Source of the DNA: Ruminococcus sp. CAG:403
GTDB lineage: Bacteria; Bacillota; Clostridia; Oscillospirales; Ruminococcaceae
Reading direction: 5' to 3'
Length of the DNA stretch: 17,664 nt
Assembly (NCBI GenBank): GCA_000437255.1
Contig: FR899096.1
Coordinates: 27,980 to 45,643, forward strand
Of this stretch, positions 1 through 6,793 are shown piece after piece (the first letter of the stretch is position 1; each line of letters begins with the position of its first letter). Under the pieces are notes generated by a model. The model searched no databases and had not been told where the DNA came from. It worked only from the letters and a program-made list of their open reading frames with translations. A program made the position numbers and the translations under genes.

Positions 1-5
1 CATCT

Positions 6-37
6 TGTTCCGCAAGGGAACATTTTATCTATTTTTT
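6..37 (+). terminator. Possible weak intrinsic terminator of an upstream gene
   Basis: A 6-bp perfect stem (TGTTCC at 6-11, GGAACA at 17-22) with a 5-nt loop is followed by a T-rich stretch at 23-37 (TTTT, then TTTTTT after a short break). It probably ends a + strand gene lying before the window. Three short open frames cross positions 1-117, but none is recognisable, so no partial gene is called. The stem is short and the T-tract interrupted, so confidence is limited. Confidence 0.35.
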
Positions 38-97
38 CAACCATGCAAGAAAAGCATCCAACTGTGTCATACTACCTATAAACGCTGATTCCGAAAC

Positions 98-121
98 GGT
101 TACAGGCTGCGTTCTGTAACC
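98..121 (+). promoter_or_regulatory. Perfect 8-bp inverted repeat in the leader of the panT-like/coaX unit
   Basis: GGTTACAG (98-105) and CTGTAACC (114-121) form a perfect dyad with an 8-nt spacer. It ends nine bases before the AGGAGG ribosome site at 131-136. There is no T-tract, so it does not look like a terminator. A TATAAA at 77-82 could be a -10 element, but no convincing -35 lies 17 nt upstream. The dyad could be a repressor operator or an RNA stem near the ribosome site; the sequence does not decide. Confidence 0.4.
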
Positions 122-139
122 AGACCGATTAGGAGGCAT

Positions 140-739
140 ATGACACAGCATCAATCATCCATTCGACGGCTTTCTGAATTGGGGCTGCTAAGTGCCCTTC
201 TCATCCTACTGGCATTGACCCCATTGGGATACCTGCATCTATCCGTTTGCTCCATTACATTTTGCATGATTCCGGTGGCAATTGGTGCCGCACGCTATGG
301 TTCCGCCGCCGGTGCAGGACTGGGCGCACTCTTTGGCGCTACGAGTTTTCTGCAATGCTTCGGCGGCAATCCCATGAGCACCGCTTTGTTCAGCATTCAG
401 CCCATTCGTGCAGTCCTACTCTGTTTTGTTCCACGGATTGCAATGGGATTCTGTACCGGTCTGCTTGACCGAATTCTATGGAAACGCTGTACGATTCTAA
501 GTATCCGCTATGCCTTGACGGGACTTTGTGCGGCGTTGTTCAACACGATTTTTTATGTGACAGCGCTGCTTCTGCTGTTTCGAAACACCGATTGGATTCA
601 AAATAGCTGGAACACCCTAGCACCTGGAAAGCCAATCTTTGTCTTTATTTTCGCATTTGTTGGCGGAAATGCTCTTGCGGAAGCCGTTGTTTCGGCTGTA
701 TTCACAAGTGTAATCTGTACCCGCCTAGAAGCAACCTAA
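140..739 (+). CDS. ECF transporter S component, probably pantothenate-specific (PanT-like)
   Basis: A 199-residue, very hydrophobic membrane protein. Hydrophobic stretches at roughly residues 14-32, 39-71, 79-109, 124-147 and 164-187 fit the usual six helices of an ECF substrate-binding subunit, and the last carries GGNALAE, an N-x-x-E arrangement common in S components. Such subunits bind a vitamin and work with a shared EcfT/A1/A2 energising module, which is not encoded here. The next gene, 20 bp downstream, is a pantothenate kinase homologue, so pantothenate is the most likely substrate; that is inferred from context, not from binding residues. The ATG at 140 follows AGGAGG by only 3 nt, unusually close, but no better in-frame start is present. 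Another S-component specificity cannot be excluded. Confidence 0.75.
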   Translation: MTQHQSSIRRLSELGLLSALLILLALTPLGYLHLSVCSITFCMIPVAIGAARYGSAAGAGLGALFGATSFLQCFGGNPMSTALFSIQPIRAVLLCFVPRIAMGFCTGLLDRILWKRCTILSIRYALTGLCAALFNTIFYVTALLLLFRNTDWIQNSWNTLAPGKPIFVFIFAFVGGNALAEAVVSAVFTSVICTRLEAT

Positions 740-759
740 AAGGAGGGATTCCCTGCATT

Positions 760-1536
760 ATGGTCCTTGCAATTGATATCGGAAACACCCACATTGTTGT
801 GGGCTGCTTTCAAAAAGACCGCATCGTATTTGTGGAACGTATTTCCACCAACCGAACCAATACCACATTGGAGTATGCTGTTTCCTTCAAAACCATTCTG
901 GAAATCTATCAGATTCCGGTTTCAGAAATTGAAGGAAACATCATTGCATCTGTTGTTCCGTCTGTTACCAATACCGTCAAGCGCGCTGTTGAAACCATTA
1001 CCAAACAGGAAACACTTCTGGTTGGTCCCGGCATTAAAACAGGACTGCATATTACCATTGACAATCCGGCTCAGCTTGGCTCGAACTTGGTTGTAACAGC
1101 AGTTGCTGCGCTGCACACCTATCAAGCTCCCATTGCCGTCATCGACATGGGAACTGCCACCACCATTTCTGTTATCAACAAACAGGAAGAGTATGTCGGC
1201 GGAATGATTCTGCCCGGTGTCGGTATTTCTTTGGCAGCATTAACAGAAAAAACCTCGCTTCTGCAAACCATTGACCTGCAAAAGCCAAAAAAGATGATTG
1301 CAACCAACACAGTGGACTGCATGCGAAGCGGTGTTCTGTATGGAACCGCCTATGGATTGGACGGCATCTTGCAGCAAATTGAACAGGAAATGCAGCAACC
1401 TGTCACAGCGGTTGCGACAGGCGGCTTAGCGGAAGTCATCATTCCCTACTGTCGATATCCCATCACATTGGACAGTACCCTTCTGCTGAACGGTATGCGC
1501 ATCATTTATCAAAAAAACAGAACACAAAAATCATAA
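760..1536 (+). CDS. coaX: Type III pantothenate kinase (CoaX) homologue, with a changed active-site residue
   Basis: A 258-residue protein of the ASKHA fold, full length for CoaX, which phosphorylates pantothenate in the first step of coenzyme A synthesis in the cytoplasm. Visible motifs are the N-terminal phosphate-binding DIGNTHIVVG (residues 6-15), VGPGIKTGL (88-96), DMGTATT (129-135) and ATGGLAEVIIPY (219-230). The GxD(R/L) motif, whose Asp acts on pantothenate, reads QLGSNLVV (105-112), with Asn at 109 where the family, including clostridial forms as I remember them, has Asp. The ATG at 760 follows AGGAGGG at 741-747. The ECF gene stops 20 bp upstream, so the two are probably co-transcribed for uptake plus phosphorylation of the vitamin. 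Family membership is clear; catalytic activity is uncertain. Confidence 0.92.
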   Translation: MVLAIDIGNTHIVVGCFQKDRIVFVERISTNRTNTTLEYAVSFKTILEIYQIPVSEIEGNIIASVVPSVTNTVKRAVETITKQETLLVGPGIKTGLHITIDNPAQLGSNLVVTAVAALHTYQAPIAVIDMGTATTISVINKQEEYVGGMILPGVGISLAALTEKTSLLQTIDLQKPKKMIATNTVDCMRSGVLYGTAYGLDGILQQIEQEMQQPVTAVATGGLAEVIIPYCRYPITLDSTLLLNGMRIIYQKNRTQKS

Positions 1537-1636
1537 GCGGAGACGCTCTGCCATCTTTGCTGCCAAACGTGCAAAGCAGTACGAAATAGCTTCTTCACAA
1601 ATCTACAAATTTCCTGCAAAATCACGAAAATACAGC

Positions 1637-1665
1637 TTGATTTTTTACAGACGCTATGCTATAAT
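1637..1665 (+). promoter_or_regulatory. Sigma-A promoter of the TSCPD gene
   Basis: The -35 element is TTGATT (1637-1642) and the -10 is TATAAT (1660-1665), separated by exactly 17 nt. A TG at 1657-1658 makes an extended -10. Transcription should start near 1672, leaving a leader of about 55 nt. This promoter shows that the reading frame extending upstream to 1637 is not translated from there. The rest of the 1537-1726 gap shows no gene and no clear terminator for coaX. Confidence 0.8.
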
Positions 1666-1726
1666 GAAATTGTATAAGAGGCATTTCATGCAGCTTATAT
1701 ACTTTTTTGTGAAAGGAGTCTTGTAC

Positions 1727-1969
1727 ATGCAGTATACATATGTACCGCACGGCGTCTGTTCCCGTCAAATTGCGATTCATGTTGAAGACGACACCATTCA
1801 AGATGTAAGCTTTGTCGGCGGATGCAATGGAAACCTAAAGGGCATATGTGCGCTGGTAAAAGGAATGAAAGTTTCGGATGCCATTGAAAAGTTGGAACAC
1901 ATCCAATGCAATGGACGGCCGACTTCCTGCCCGGATCAGCTGGCACAGGCTCTGAAGCAAGCATTATAA
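1727..1969 (+). CDS. TSCPD-domain protein, TIGR03905 family (four-Cys small protein)
   Basis: An 80-residue cytoplasmic protein matching the whole TIGR03905/TSCPD family: GVCSRQI near the N-terminus, GGCNGNLKGI at 31-40, and the signature NGRPTSCPDQLA at 62-73. The TSCPD domain also occurs at the end of some class II (B12-dependent) ribonucleotide reductases. The role of the stand-alone form is not established, and the conserved Cys residues (11, 33, 61, 68) suggest metal binding or redox chemistry. A fifth Cys is at 41. The start at 1727 is preferred because AAAGGAG lies at 1712-1718 with 8-nt spacing; the longer frame from 1637 would begin inside the promoter. It is a single-gene unit with its own promoter and terminator. 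Confidence 0.88.
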   Translation: MQYTYVPHGVCSRQIAIHVEDDTIQDVSFVGGCNGNLKGICALVKGMKVSDAIEKLEHIQCNGRPTSCPDQLAQALKQAL

Positions 1970-2030
1970 CAGAAAGAAGCCGGAAGCGTAGATGCACATG
2001 CGGTTCCCCTTAATTTTGTTACGATAGGGA

Positions 2031-2070
2031 AAAGAACCATCTGAGGACAATCAGACGGTTCTTTTTTCTC
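2031..2070 (+). terminator. Intrinsic terminator after the TSCPD gene
   Basis: The stem pairs AAAGAACC (2031-2038) with GGTTCTTT (2057-2064) and TCTGA (2040-2044) with TCAGA (2051-2055). There is one internal mismatch and a 6-nt loop, and a T-rich tail continues to about 2070. On the other strand a TTTT also follows the stem, so it may stop convergent transcription from the glycogen operon as well. Confidence 0.85.
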
Positions 2071-2091
2071 TTTTCTATTCATTCAACAAGC

Positions 2092-2126
2092 AAACTGCTC
2101 CGGTTTCTAAGCCGGAGCAGTTTTTT
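2092..2126. terminator. Second terminator hairpin between convergent units
   Basis: A perfect 12-bp stem (AAACTGCTCCGG at 2092-2103, CCGGAGCAGTTT at 2112-2123) with an 8-nt loop. On the + strand six T's end the element (2121-2126); on the minus strand only three follow. It abuts the stop codon of the minus-strand gene at 2125, so it sits where the glycogen operon should end and probably serves both directions. Confidence 0.8.
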
Positions 2127-2793
2127 ATCGGCAAGCGTTCCATTGCTGCAAAGCTGGATCGTTTGTCTCATCGATATCCAGATAATTCTTTCCGCTGTAG
2201 GCATGAATGGCATCCACCAAATTCTGCACATACGATACAGCCGGTGCAGTGTCCGCTTCACTGGCATACCATACCAAAGACTGCCCAAATCCATATCCAC
2301 GCATCTTGGAAATGGGTGCATTCCACTGAACACGGTTTTGTTCCTCATACGGCAGCAAGACGCAATCTTCTTTTTTGGCTTTCACATTGAAATTCTGTAT
2401 GTAGCCATTTTCAAACTGCAACACCTGATAGAAACGATACACCCATGCATGCTGATACCAACCGACCACTTTGTATTCGTTTCGTTCCTTTGTAGCGCAC
2501 CAGACAACCAGTACATCATCCAGTTCATTCAGATTTTTGGCACAGGTATCGATCCGTTCAATGTGCAGCTGATTGTTGACACGATTTGCACTTTTGTAGC
2601 CGTTTTTGAATTTTGTCTCAAAAAAGCCATAGCAGTTTACGCCGTCTGCTTCTGTTGAAACCGCCTCAAAATTATAGGCTTCTCCGCCATTTCCGTTTTC
2701 TCTTACAAAAGCACCGCCGTTGTAAATAGGGTCCTTCTCCGATACGCCTTTATAATATTTCATCCAGCCTATTTTACAAAAAAGAATTCTCAT
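2125..2793 (-). CDS. Unknown 222-residue protein, last gene of the glycogen operon
   Basis: I do not recognise a named family. The protein is soluble-looking, with no signal peptide or membrane segment, and rich in aromatic residues. It begins MRILFCKIGWMKYYKG, then GGAFVRENGNGGEAYNF (26-42), and has LDDVLVVWCA followed by VVGWYQHAWVYR in the middle, an alternating hydrophobic/aromatic pattern suggesting a beta-rich core. I have an impression of similar N-termini in clostridial hypothetical proteins, some perhaps nuclease-associated, but cannot support it. The ATG at 2793 follows AGGAG with about 8-nt spacing, and that ribosome site overlaps the glgA stop, so translation is probably coupled to glgA. 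Its product may act in glycogen metabolism or merely share the transcript. Confidence 0.8.
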   Translation of the reverse strand: MRILFCKIGWMKYYKGVSEKDPIYNGGAFVRENGNGGEAYNFEAVSTEADGVNCYGFFETKFKNGYKSANRVNNQLHIERIDTCAKNLNELDDVLVVWCATKERNEYKVVGWYQHAWVYRFYQVLQFENGYIQNFNVKAKKEDCVLLPYEEQNRVQWNAPISKMRGYGFGQSLVWYASEADTAPAVSYVQNLVDAIHAYSGKNYLDIDETNDPALQQWNACR

Positions 2794-2804
2794 CAGTCAT
2801 TCTC

Positions 2805-4220
2805 CTACGAAATCAAATTCTCATACATAGCAATATAATCCAATGCAGAATGATCCCAGCTGAAGTCACATGACATTGCGCGCTTTACCAATGCATTCCA
2901 CTTCCTCTTGTCGGCAAACAGCGCACAGGCACGCTTTACAGCATCCAACATATCGCCGGCATCATAAGTTTTAAAGGTAAAGCCATTGCCGGAAGGATCG
3001 CCTGCATCGGTTACAGAATCTTTTAAACCACCGGTTTCCCGTACAATTGGAATGGTACCATAACGCATGGCTACCATTTGTGCCAGACCACATGGTTCAT
3101 TCTGTGACGGCATCAGGAAGAGGTCTGCTCCCGCATAAATGCGTCTCGCCAAAGCCGGCTGGAAGCCAAGTGTTGTATGAACCTGCTTGGGATACTGGAA
3201 CTGCATTTCTGTGAAGAAATCTTCAAAAATTTTCTCGCCACTTCCGAGAATGACAAACTGACAGCCAAGAGACAGAATTTCTTCGAATGCCTGCTGAATC
3301 AGGGAAATCCCCTTATGTCCAACAAAACGTGTGACAATGCCAATTACGGGGCCATCCATTGGCTGCAACTGCATTTCTTGCAGCAAAGCTTTGCGGCAAG
3401 TTTTCTTATTGCCGATCTTGGAAATAGAATAATTGGCTTCCAGATTGGAATCGGTTTCCGGATTATAGCTCTTTACATCAATGCCATTTAAAATGCCTGC
3501 AATGGAATCCTGATGCCGCACCAGTGCACGATCCATTCCATAAGAATACCACGGATCCAGAATTTCCTTCGCATAACTGGGGCTTACTGTTGAAATTTGA
3601 TCTGCTGTTTCAATGGCACCTTTCATCAAATTGATGCTGCCGTCATATTCCAGCAAACTGATATGGTAAGTCGGCAATCCCATCAATTCTGAGACCACTT
3701 CTTTTCCATAAATACCCTGATACTGAATATTGTGAATGGTATAAACCGTGCGGATATTCGCAAATTCCTGATGATATTGATATAGCACACGATAGAATAC
3801 CGGAATCATCGCAGTCTGCCAGTCATTGCAGTGAATAATATCCGGATGGAATCCGATCACGGGCAATATTTCCAAAACAGCTCTGGAAAAGAATACAAAC
3901 CGCTCACAGTCATCATAAAAGCCGTACATGCCGTCCCGCATAAAATAATACGGATTATCCAATAAGTAGTATTGCACATTGCCTACTTTTTTGGTATAGA
4001 TTCCGCAATACTGTTTTCTCCATGCTACATCGACTGTGATATCGGTTAAGTACGTCAGTGTATTCCGCACATCCGGCTTGACACAGCGGTACAGCGGCAG
4101 AACCACCCGACAGTCGTGCCCCTCCTGGGCAACAGCAGTCGGCAGAGAACCGACTACATCGGCAAGTCCACCGGAAGCTGCAAACGGAAGCGCTTCACTG
4201 GCAGCATATAGAATTTTCAA
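2805..4220 (-). CDS. glgA: Glycogen synthase GlgA (ADP-glucose dependent, GT5)
   Basis: A 471-residue GT-B glycosyltransferase, normal length for GlgA, which adds glucose from ADP-glucose to the non-reducing end of an alpha-1,4-glucan. The N-terminal nucleotide-sugar loop is ASGGLADVVGSLP (15-27). The body carries IHCNDWQTAMIP and YTIHNIQYQGIYGKEV, and the C-terminal donor-site motif is PSQNEPCGLAQ followed by GTIPIVRETGGLKDSV. E. coli GlgA has Lys at position 15 in KTGGL; here it is Ala. The start is TTG at 4220, with AAAGGA about 8 nt upstream, and the protein begins MKILYAASEALPF as expected. It lies 101 bp after glgD, behind a terminator-like hairpin, so its level may differ from that of the upstream genes. 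Confidence 0.96.
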   Translation of the reverse strand: MKILYAASEALPFAASGGLADVVGSLPTAVAQEGHDCRVVLPLYRCVKPDVRNTLTYLTDITVDVAWRKQYCGIYTKKVGNVQYYLLDNPYYFMRDGMYGFYDDCERFVFFSRAVLEILPVIGFHPDIIHCNDWQTAMIPVFYRVLYQYHQEFANIRTVYTIHNIQYQGIYGKEVVSELMGLPTYHISLLEYDGSINLMKGAIETADQISTVSPSYAKEILDPWYSYGMDRALVRHQDSIAGILNGIDVKSYNPETDSNLEANYSISKIGNKKTCRKALLQEMQLQPMDGPVIGIVTRFVGHKGISLIQQAFEEILSLGCQFVILGSGEKIFEDFFTEMQFQYPKQVHTTLGFQPALARRIYAGADLFLMPSQNEPCGLAQMVAMRYGTIPIVRETGGLKDSVTDAGDPSGNGFTFKTYDAGDMLDAVKRACALFADKRKWNALVKRAMSCDFSWDHSALDYIAMYENLIS

Positions 4221-4276
4221 GTTGATCGTCCTTTCTATCGTACAAATCTATCCTAAAACTTGTGCCACAACACAGG

Positions 4277-4307
4277 AAAAAGCCGACTCCCATTTCAGGG
4301 AGCCGGC
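4277..4307 (-). terminator. Terminator-like hairpin between glgD and glgA
   Basis: On the minus strand, GCCGGCTCCC and GGGAGTCGGC (4307-4298 and 4291-4282) form a 10-bp stem with one G-U pair and a 6-nt loop, followed directly by TTTTTCC. This is a complete intrinsic terminator lying 15 nt after the glgD stop, inside an otherwise continuous operon. No strong promoter is visible between it and glgA, so partial read-through or a weak glgA promoter must supply glgA. A small palindrome, TTGTGCCACAA, lies at 4260-4270. Confidence 0.75.
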
Positions 4308-4321
4308 AGATCCCGTTTGAT

Positions 4322-5449
4322 TTAGATTTTTGCGTTCTTTCCCAAATACAGCGGATATTCAGCAGAACCTGTCAAAACACGCTCATCTGAAATTTCCACA
4401 TTTTTATCGGTTACAATACAATCCATGCTGCAATTTGCACCAATGGTCGTACCCTGCATCAAAACAGAATTCTTAACAACGGAACCCTTTCCGATTTTAA
4501 CGCCACGGAACAGGATGCAGTTTTCAACGGTTCCTTCTACCATGCAGCCGTCTGCAATGCAGGAATTCTTCACATTGGATTCCAGACCGTATTTTACCGG
4601 TGCATTGTCTCCGACCTTGGTATAAATCGGCGCATCTGCACAGAACAGGCTGTTGCGAACGTCCTGATTGAGCAGTTCCAGATTGGACTGATAGTAGTTG
4701 CGCATACTGTTAATCCGCAGGAACATCCCTTGATAAGCATATGCTTTAAATAAGAATTCATCCTTTTTGCTTTGCAGTACGTCCCGAATCAGGCTATGCT
4801 GACTCTTGCTGGCTGCTTCCTTGACCATCTTCTTCAAGAAGTCGGTCTTCATAATGAACATATCCAGGCTGACATTGCATTCACCGGAAATCTGCGGATT
4901 GATCAGTACTTCCTTAATGGTATTTTCTTCATCGATCTGCAAAATAGTTGCAGAGGATTCTTCCGCAGAAGCATCATACATTGTTTTTGCATAGATTGCT
5001 GTAATATCTGCATCGGATTCAATGTGCTGCTGCAATGCTTCGTTGAAGTCAATATTGGCAACAACATCGCAGTTGGTCAGAACAACATATTCTGCCTTTG
5101 CATGTTCCACAAAGCTCCAAACATTGTTCAAGGCTTCCAGTCTGCCTTCATAAATTCCGCCGCCTACCTGGCTAAACGGAGGCAACAAGTGCAGACCACC
5201 TTTCTTGCTTGCCAAGTCCCATTCTCTTCCGGATCCCAGATGATCCAGCAAAGAACCATAATTGGACTTTGTAATGACACCAACTTCTTTGATGCCGGAA
5301 TTCACCATATTTGACAGCGGAAAATCAATCAACCGATACCGACCGCCAAACGGGATGGAACCCATTGTGCGCTGCTTGGTTAAATCGATGACCGCAGAAT
5401 CATGAATACTTGCAAAAATCAAACCCAAAACATTTTTATTGATACTCAT
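4322..5449 (-). CDS. glgD: GlgD, regulatory subunit of ADP-glucose pyrophosphorylase
   Basis: A 375-residue GlgC paralogue. It keeps the nucleotidyltransferase scaffold (IPFGGRYRLIDFPLSNMVNS at 32-51, KKGGLHLLPPF at 82-92, YEGRLEALNNVW at 100-111) and a C-terminal left-handed beta-helix (about 280-360). It lacks the catalytic loop: where GlgC has GGQGSRL it has ASIHDSAV (13-20), and where GlgC has GGDH it has TNCD (125-128). This is the pattern of GlgD in Bacillota, which is inactive or weakly active alone and modulates GlgC in a heterotetramer. It begins 12 nt after the glgC stop, with an AAGGCGG ribosome site in the gap, so the two subunits are tightly co-expressed. Confidence 0.95.
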   Translation of the reverse strand: MSINKNVLGLIFASIHDSAVIDLTKQRTMGSIPFGGRYRLIDFPLSNMVNSGIKEVGVITKSNYGSLLDHLGSGREWDLASKKGGLHLLPPFSQVGGGIYEGRLEALNNVWSFVEHAKAEYVVLTNCDVVANIDFNEALQQHIESDADITAIYAKTMYDASAEESSATILQIDEENTIKEVLINPQISGECNVSLDMFIMKTDFLKKMVKEAASKSQHSLIRDVLQSKKDEFLFKAYAYQGMFLRINSMRNYYQSNLELLNQDVRNSLFCADAPIYTKVGDNAPVKYGLESNVKNSCIADGCMVEGTVENCILFRGVKIGKGSVVKNSVLMQGTTIGANCSMDCIVTDKNVEISDERVLTGSAEYPLYLGKNAKI

Positions 5450-5461
5450 TTTGCCACCGCC

Positions 5462-6664
5462 TTATCTATTTTCAGAAACAATTTCTTTCGGAAGTACCTT
5501 TGTTCCAGAAGAAATGGTAATGTTGTGTCCCAAAACTGCAATGCCCCAGTCATCTCGATTTTCAACGGTTTCTGGGCTCATTCCAATTACAGCTCCCGGT
5601 TCAATCACACAATTTTCTCCAATGATGGCATACTCTACAACAGCACCTTTTTTGATCACAGTACCCGGCATGATGACGCTGTACTTAACAGAAGCGCCTT
5701 CTTCGATGGTAACACCGGAAGAAATTACAGAAAAATCAATGGTACCGTCAATGTTGCTGCCCTCTGTAATCATGGAGTTTTCCACGTGCGCATTGGAACC
5801 AATGTGCTGCGGCGGCAGATTGTTATGGCGAGAGTAAATCTTCCAATTCTGATCGTACAAATCCAGCGGCAGGCTCGGACTCAGCAGATCCATATTGGCA
5901 TCCCAAAGACTATCCAGTGTTCCGACATCCTTCCAGTAGCCTTCAAACTCATATGCAAACAGACGTTCCTGGTTGCCCAGCATAGCCGGAATGATATCTT
6001 TTCCGAAGTCTTTGGAGCCAGTATTGGCTTCTTCATTTTCAATTAAGTATTTTCTCAGTTTTTCCCATGTAAAGATGTAGATTCCCATGGAAGCCAGCGT
6101 GGACTTTGGTTCCTTCGGCTTTTCGGTGAAATCAACGACACGGCCTTCTTCATTACAGGTCATGATACCAAACCGAGAAGCTTCCGAACGTGGTACATCC
6201 AAAACAGCAATGGTGCTGTCTGCCTGATTGGCAATATGATAATCCAACATTTTGGAGTAATCCATCTTATAAATATGGTCACCGCCCAGAACAAGAACAT
6301 ATTCCGGATCATAGCGTTCAATGAATGCCATATTCTGATAAATTGCATTGGCAGTGCCCTCATACCAGAAAGCACCGGCAGCCGTCTGGTACGGCGGCAG
6401 AACATGTACGCCGCCATGCATTTTATCCAAATCCCATGGCTGACCATTTCCAATGTACTCATTCAGCACCAATGGCTGATACTGTGTTAATACGCCAACT
6501 GTGTCAATTCCAGAATTGATGCAATTGGAAAGCGGAAAGTCAATGAAACGGTTTTTTCCGCCATACGGAATGGCTGGCTTTGCCATCTTCTGCGTTAACG
6601 CATACAGTCGACTTCCCTGCCCGCCTGCTAACAGCATTGCGATGCACTTTTTTTTGATTTTCAT
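5462..6664 (-). CDS. glgC: Glucose-1-phosphate adenylyltransferase GlgC (catalytic subunit)
   Basis: A 400-residue enzyme making ADP-glucose and pyrophosphate from glucose-1-phosphate and ATP, the committed step of glycogen synthesis. The signature loop GGQGSRL is at 14-20. The catalytic metal site is [10 protein letters not shown] (127-136, Asp129), the sugar-phosphate motif FTEKPKEP is at 179-186 (Lys182), and GYWKDVGT is at 242-249. A left-handed beta-helix of hexapeptide repeats fills about 290-380. The sequence is canonical and full length. The ATG at 6664 follows AGGAGG with 6-nt spacing. It is the second gene of the operon, separated from glgB by 129 bp containing stem-loops, and should pair with GlgD. 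Confidence 0.97.
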   Translation of the reverse strand: MKIKKKCIAMLLAGGQGSRLYALTQKMAKPAIPYGGKNRFIDFPLSNCINSGIDTVGVLTQYQPLVLNEYIGNGQPWDLDKMHGGVHVLPPYQTAAGAFWYEGTANAIYQNMAFIERYDPEYVLVLGGDHIYKMDYSKMLDYHIANQADSTIAVLDVPRSEASRFGIMTCNEEGRVVDFTEKPKEPKSTLASMGIYIFTWEKLRKYLIENEEANTGSKDFGKDIIPAMLGNQERLFAYEFEGYWKDVGTLDSLWDANMDLLSPSLPLDLYDQNWKIYSRHNNLPPQHIGSNAHVENSMITEGSNIDGTIDFSVISSGVTIEEGASVKYSVIMPGTVIKKGAVVEYAIIGENCVIEPGAVIGMSPETVENRDDWGIAVLGHNITISSGTKVLPKEIVSENR

Positions 6665-6717
6665 AATGTTCCTCCTAACTACATTTTCAAACTTGTCTCC
6701 ACAAAATAGAAGACAAA

Positions 6718-6772
6718 TCCTTCAAGCAATCTGAAGGAATCATGGACTACATGTTGCGGTGTCCATGATTCC
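6718..6772 (-). other. Overlapping stem-loops between glgB and glgC
   Basis: A perfect 12-bp inverted repeat (GGAATCATGGAC at 6736-6747, GTCCATGATTCC at 6761-6772, 13-nt loop) begins 22 nt after the glgB stop. A second perfect 7-bp repeat (TCCTTCA at 6718-6724, TGAAGGA at 6732-6738) shares three bases with it, so the two cannot form fully together. A weaker 6-bp repeat (TTGTCT/AGACAA) lies closer to glgC. None has a T-tract. RNA processing, stabilisation of the glgB 3' end or a transcription switch are possible. Confidence 0.6.
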
Positions 6773-6793
6773 GAATCCTGATCCATCTGCTGC

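Noticed and set aside
1537..1636. A coaX terminator or small gene in the gap after coaX
   Set aside because: Only a weak CTTTGC/GCAAAG repeat is present, with no T-tract. No open frame there has a ribosome site.
1637..1726. An upstream extension of the TSCPD gene
   Set aside because: The extension begins inside the -35 box of a good promoter, and its 30 residues do not match the family. A strong ribosome site precedes ATG 1727.
5402..6046. A 214-codon + strand open frame across glgC and the start of glgD
   Set aside because: The opposite strand encodes canonical GlgC and GlgD with intact motifs. The frame has no ribosome site or family resemblance.
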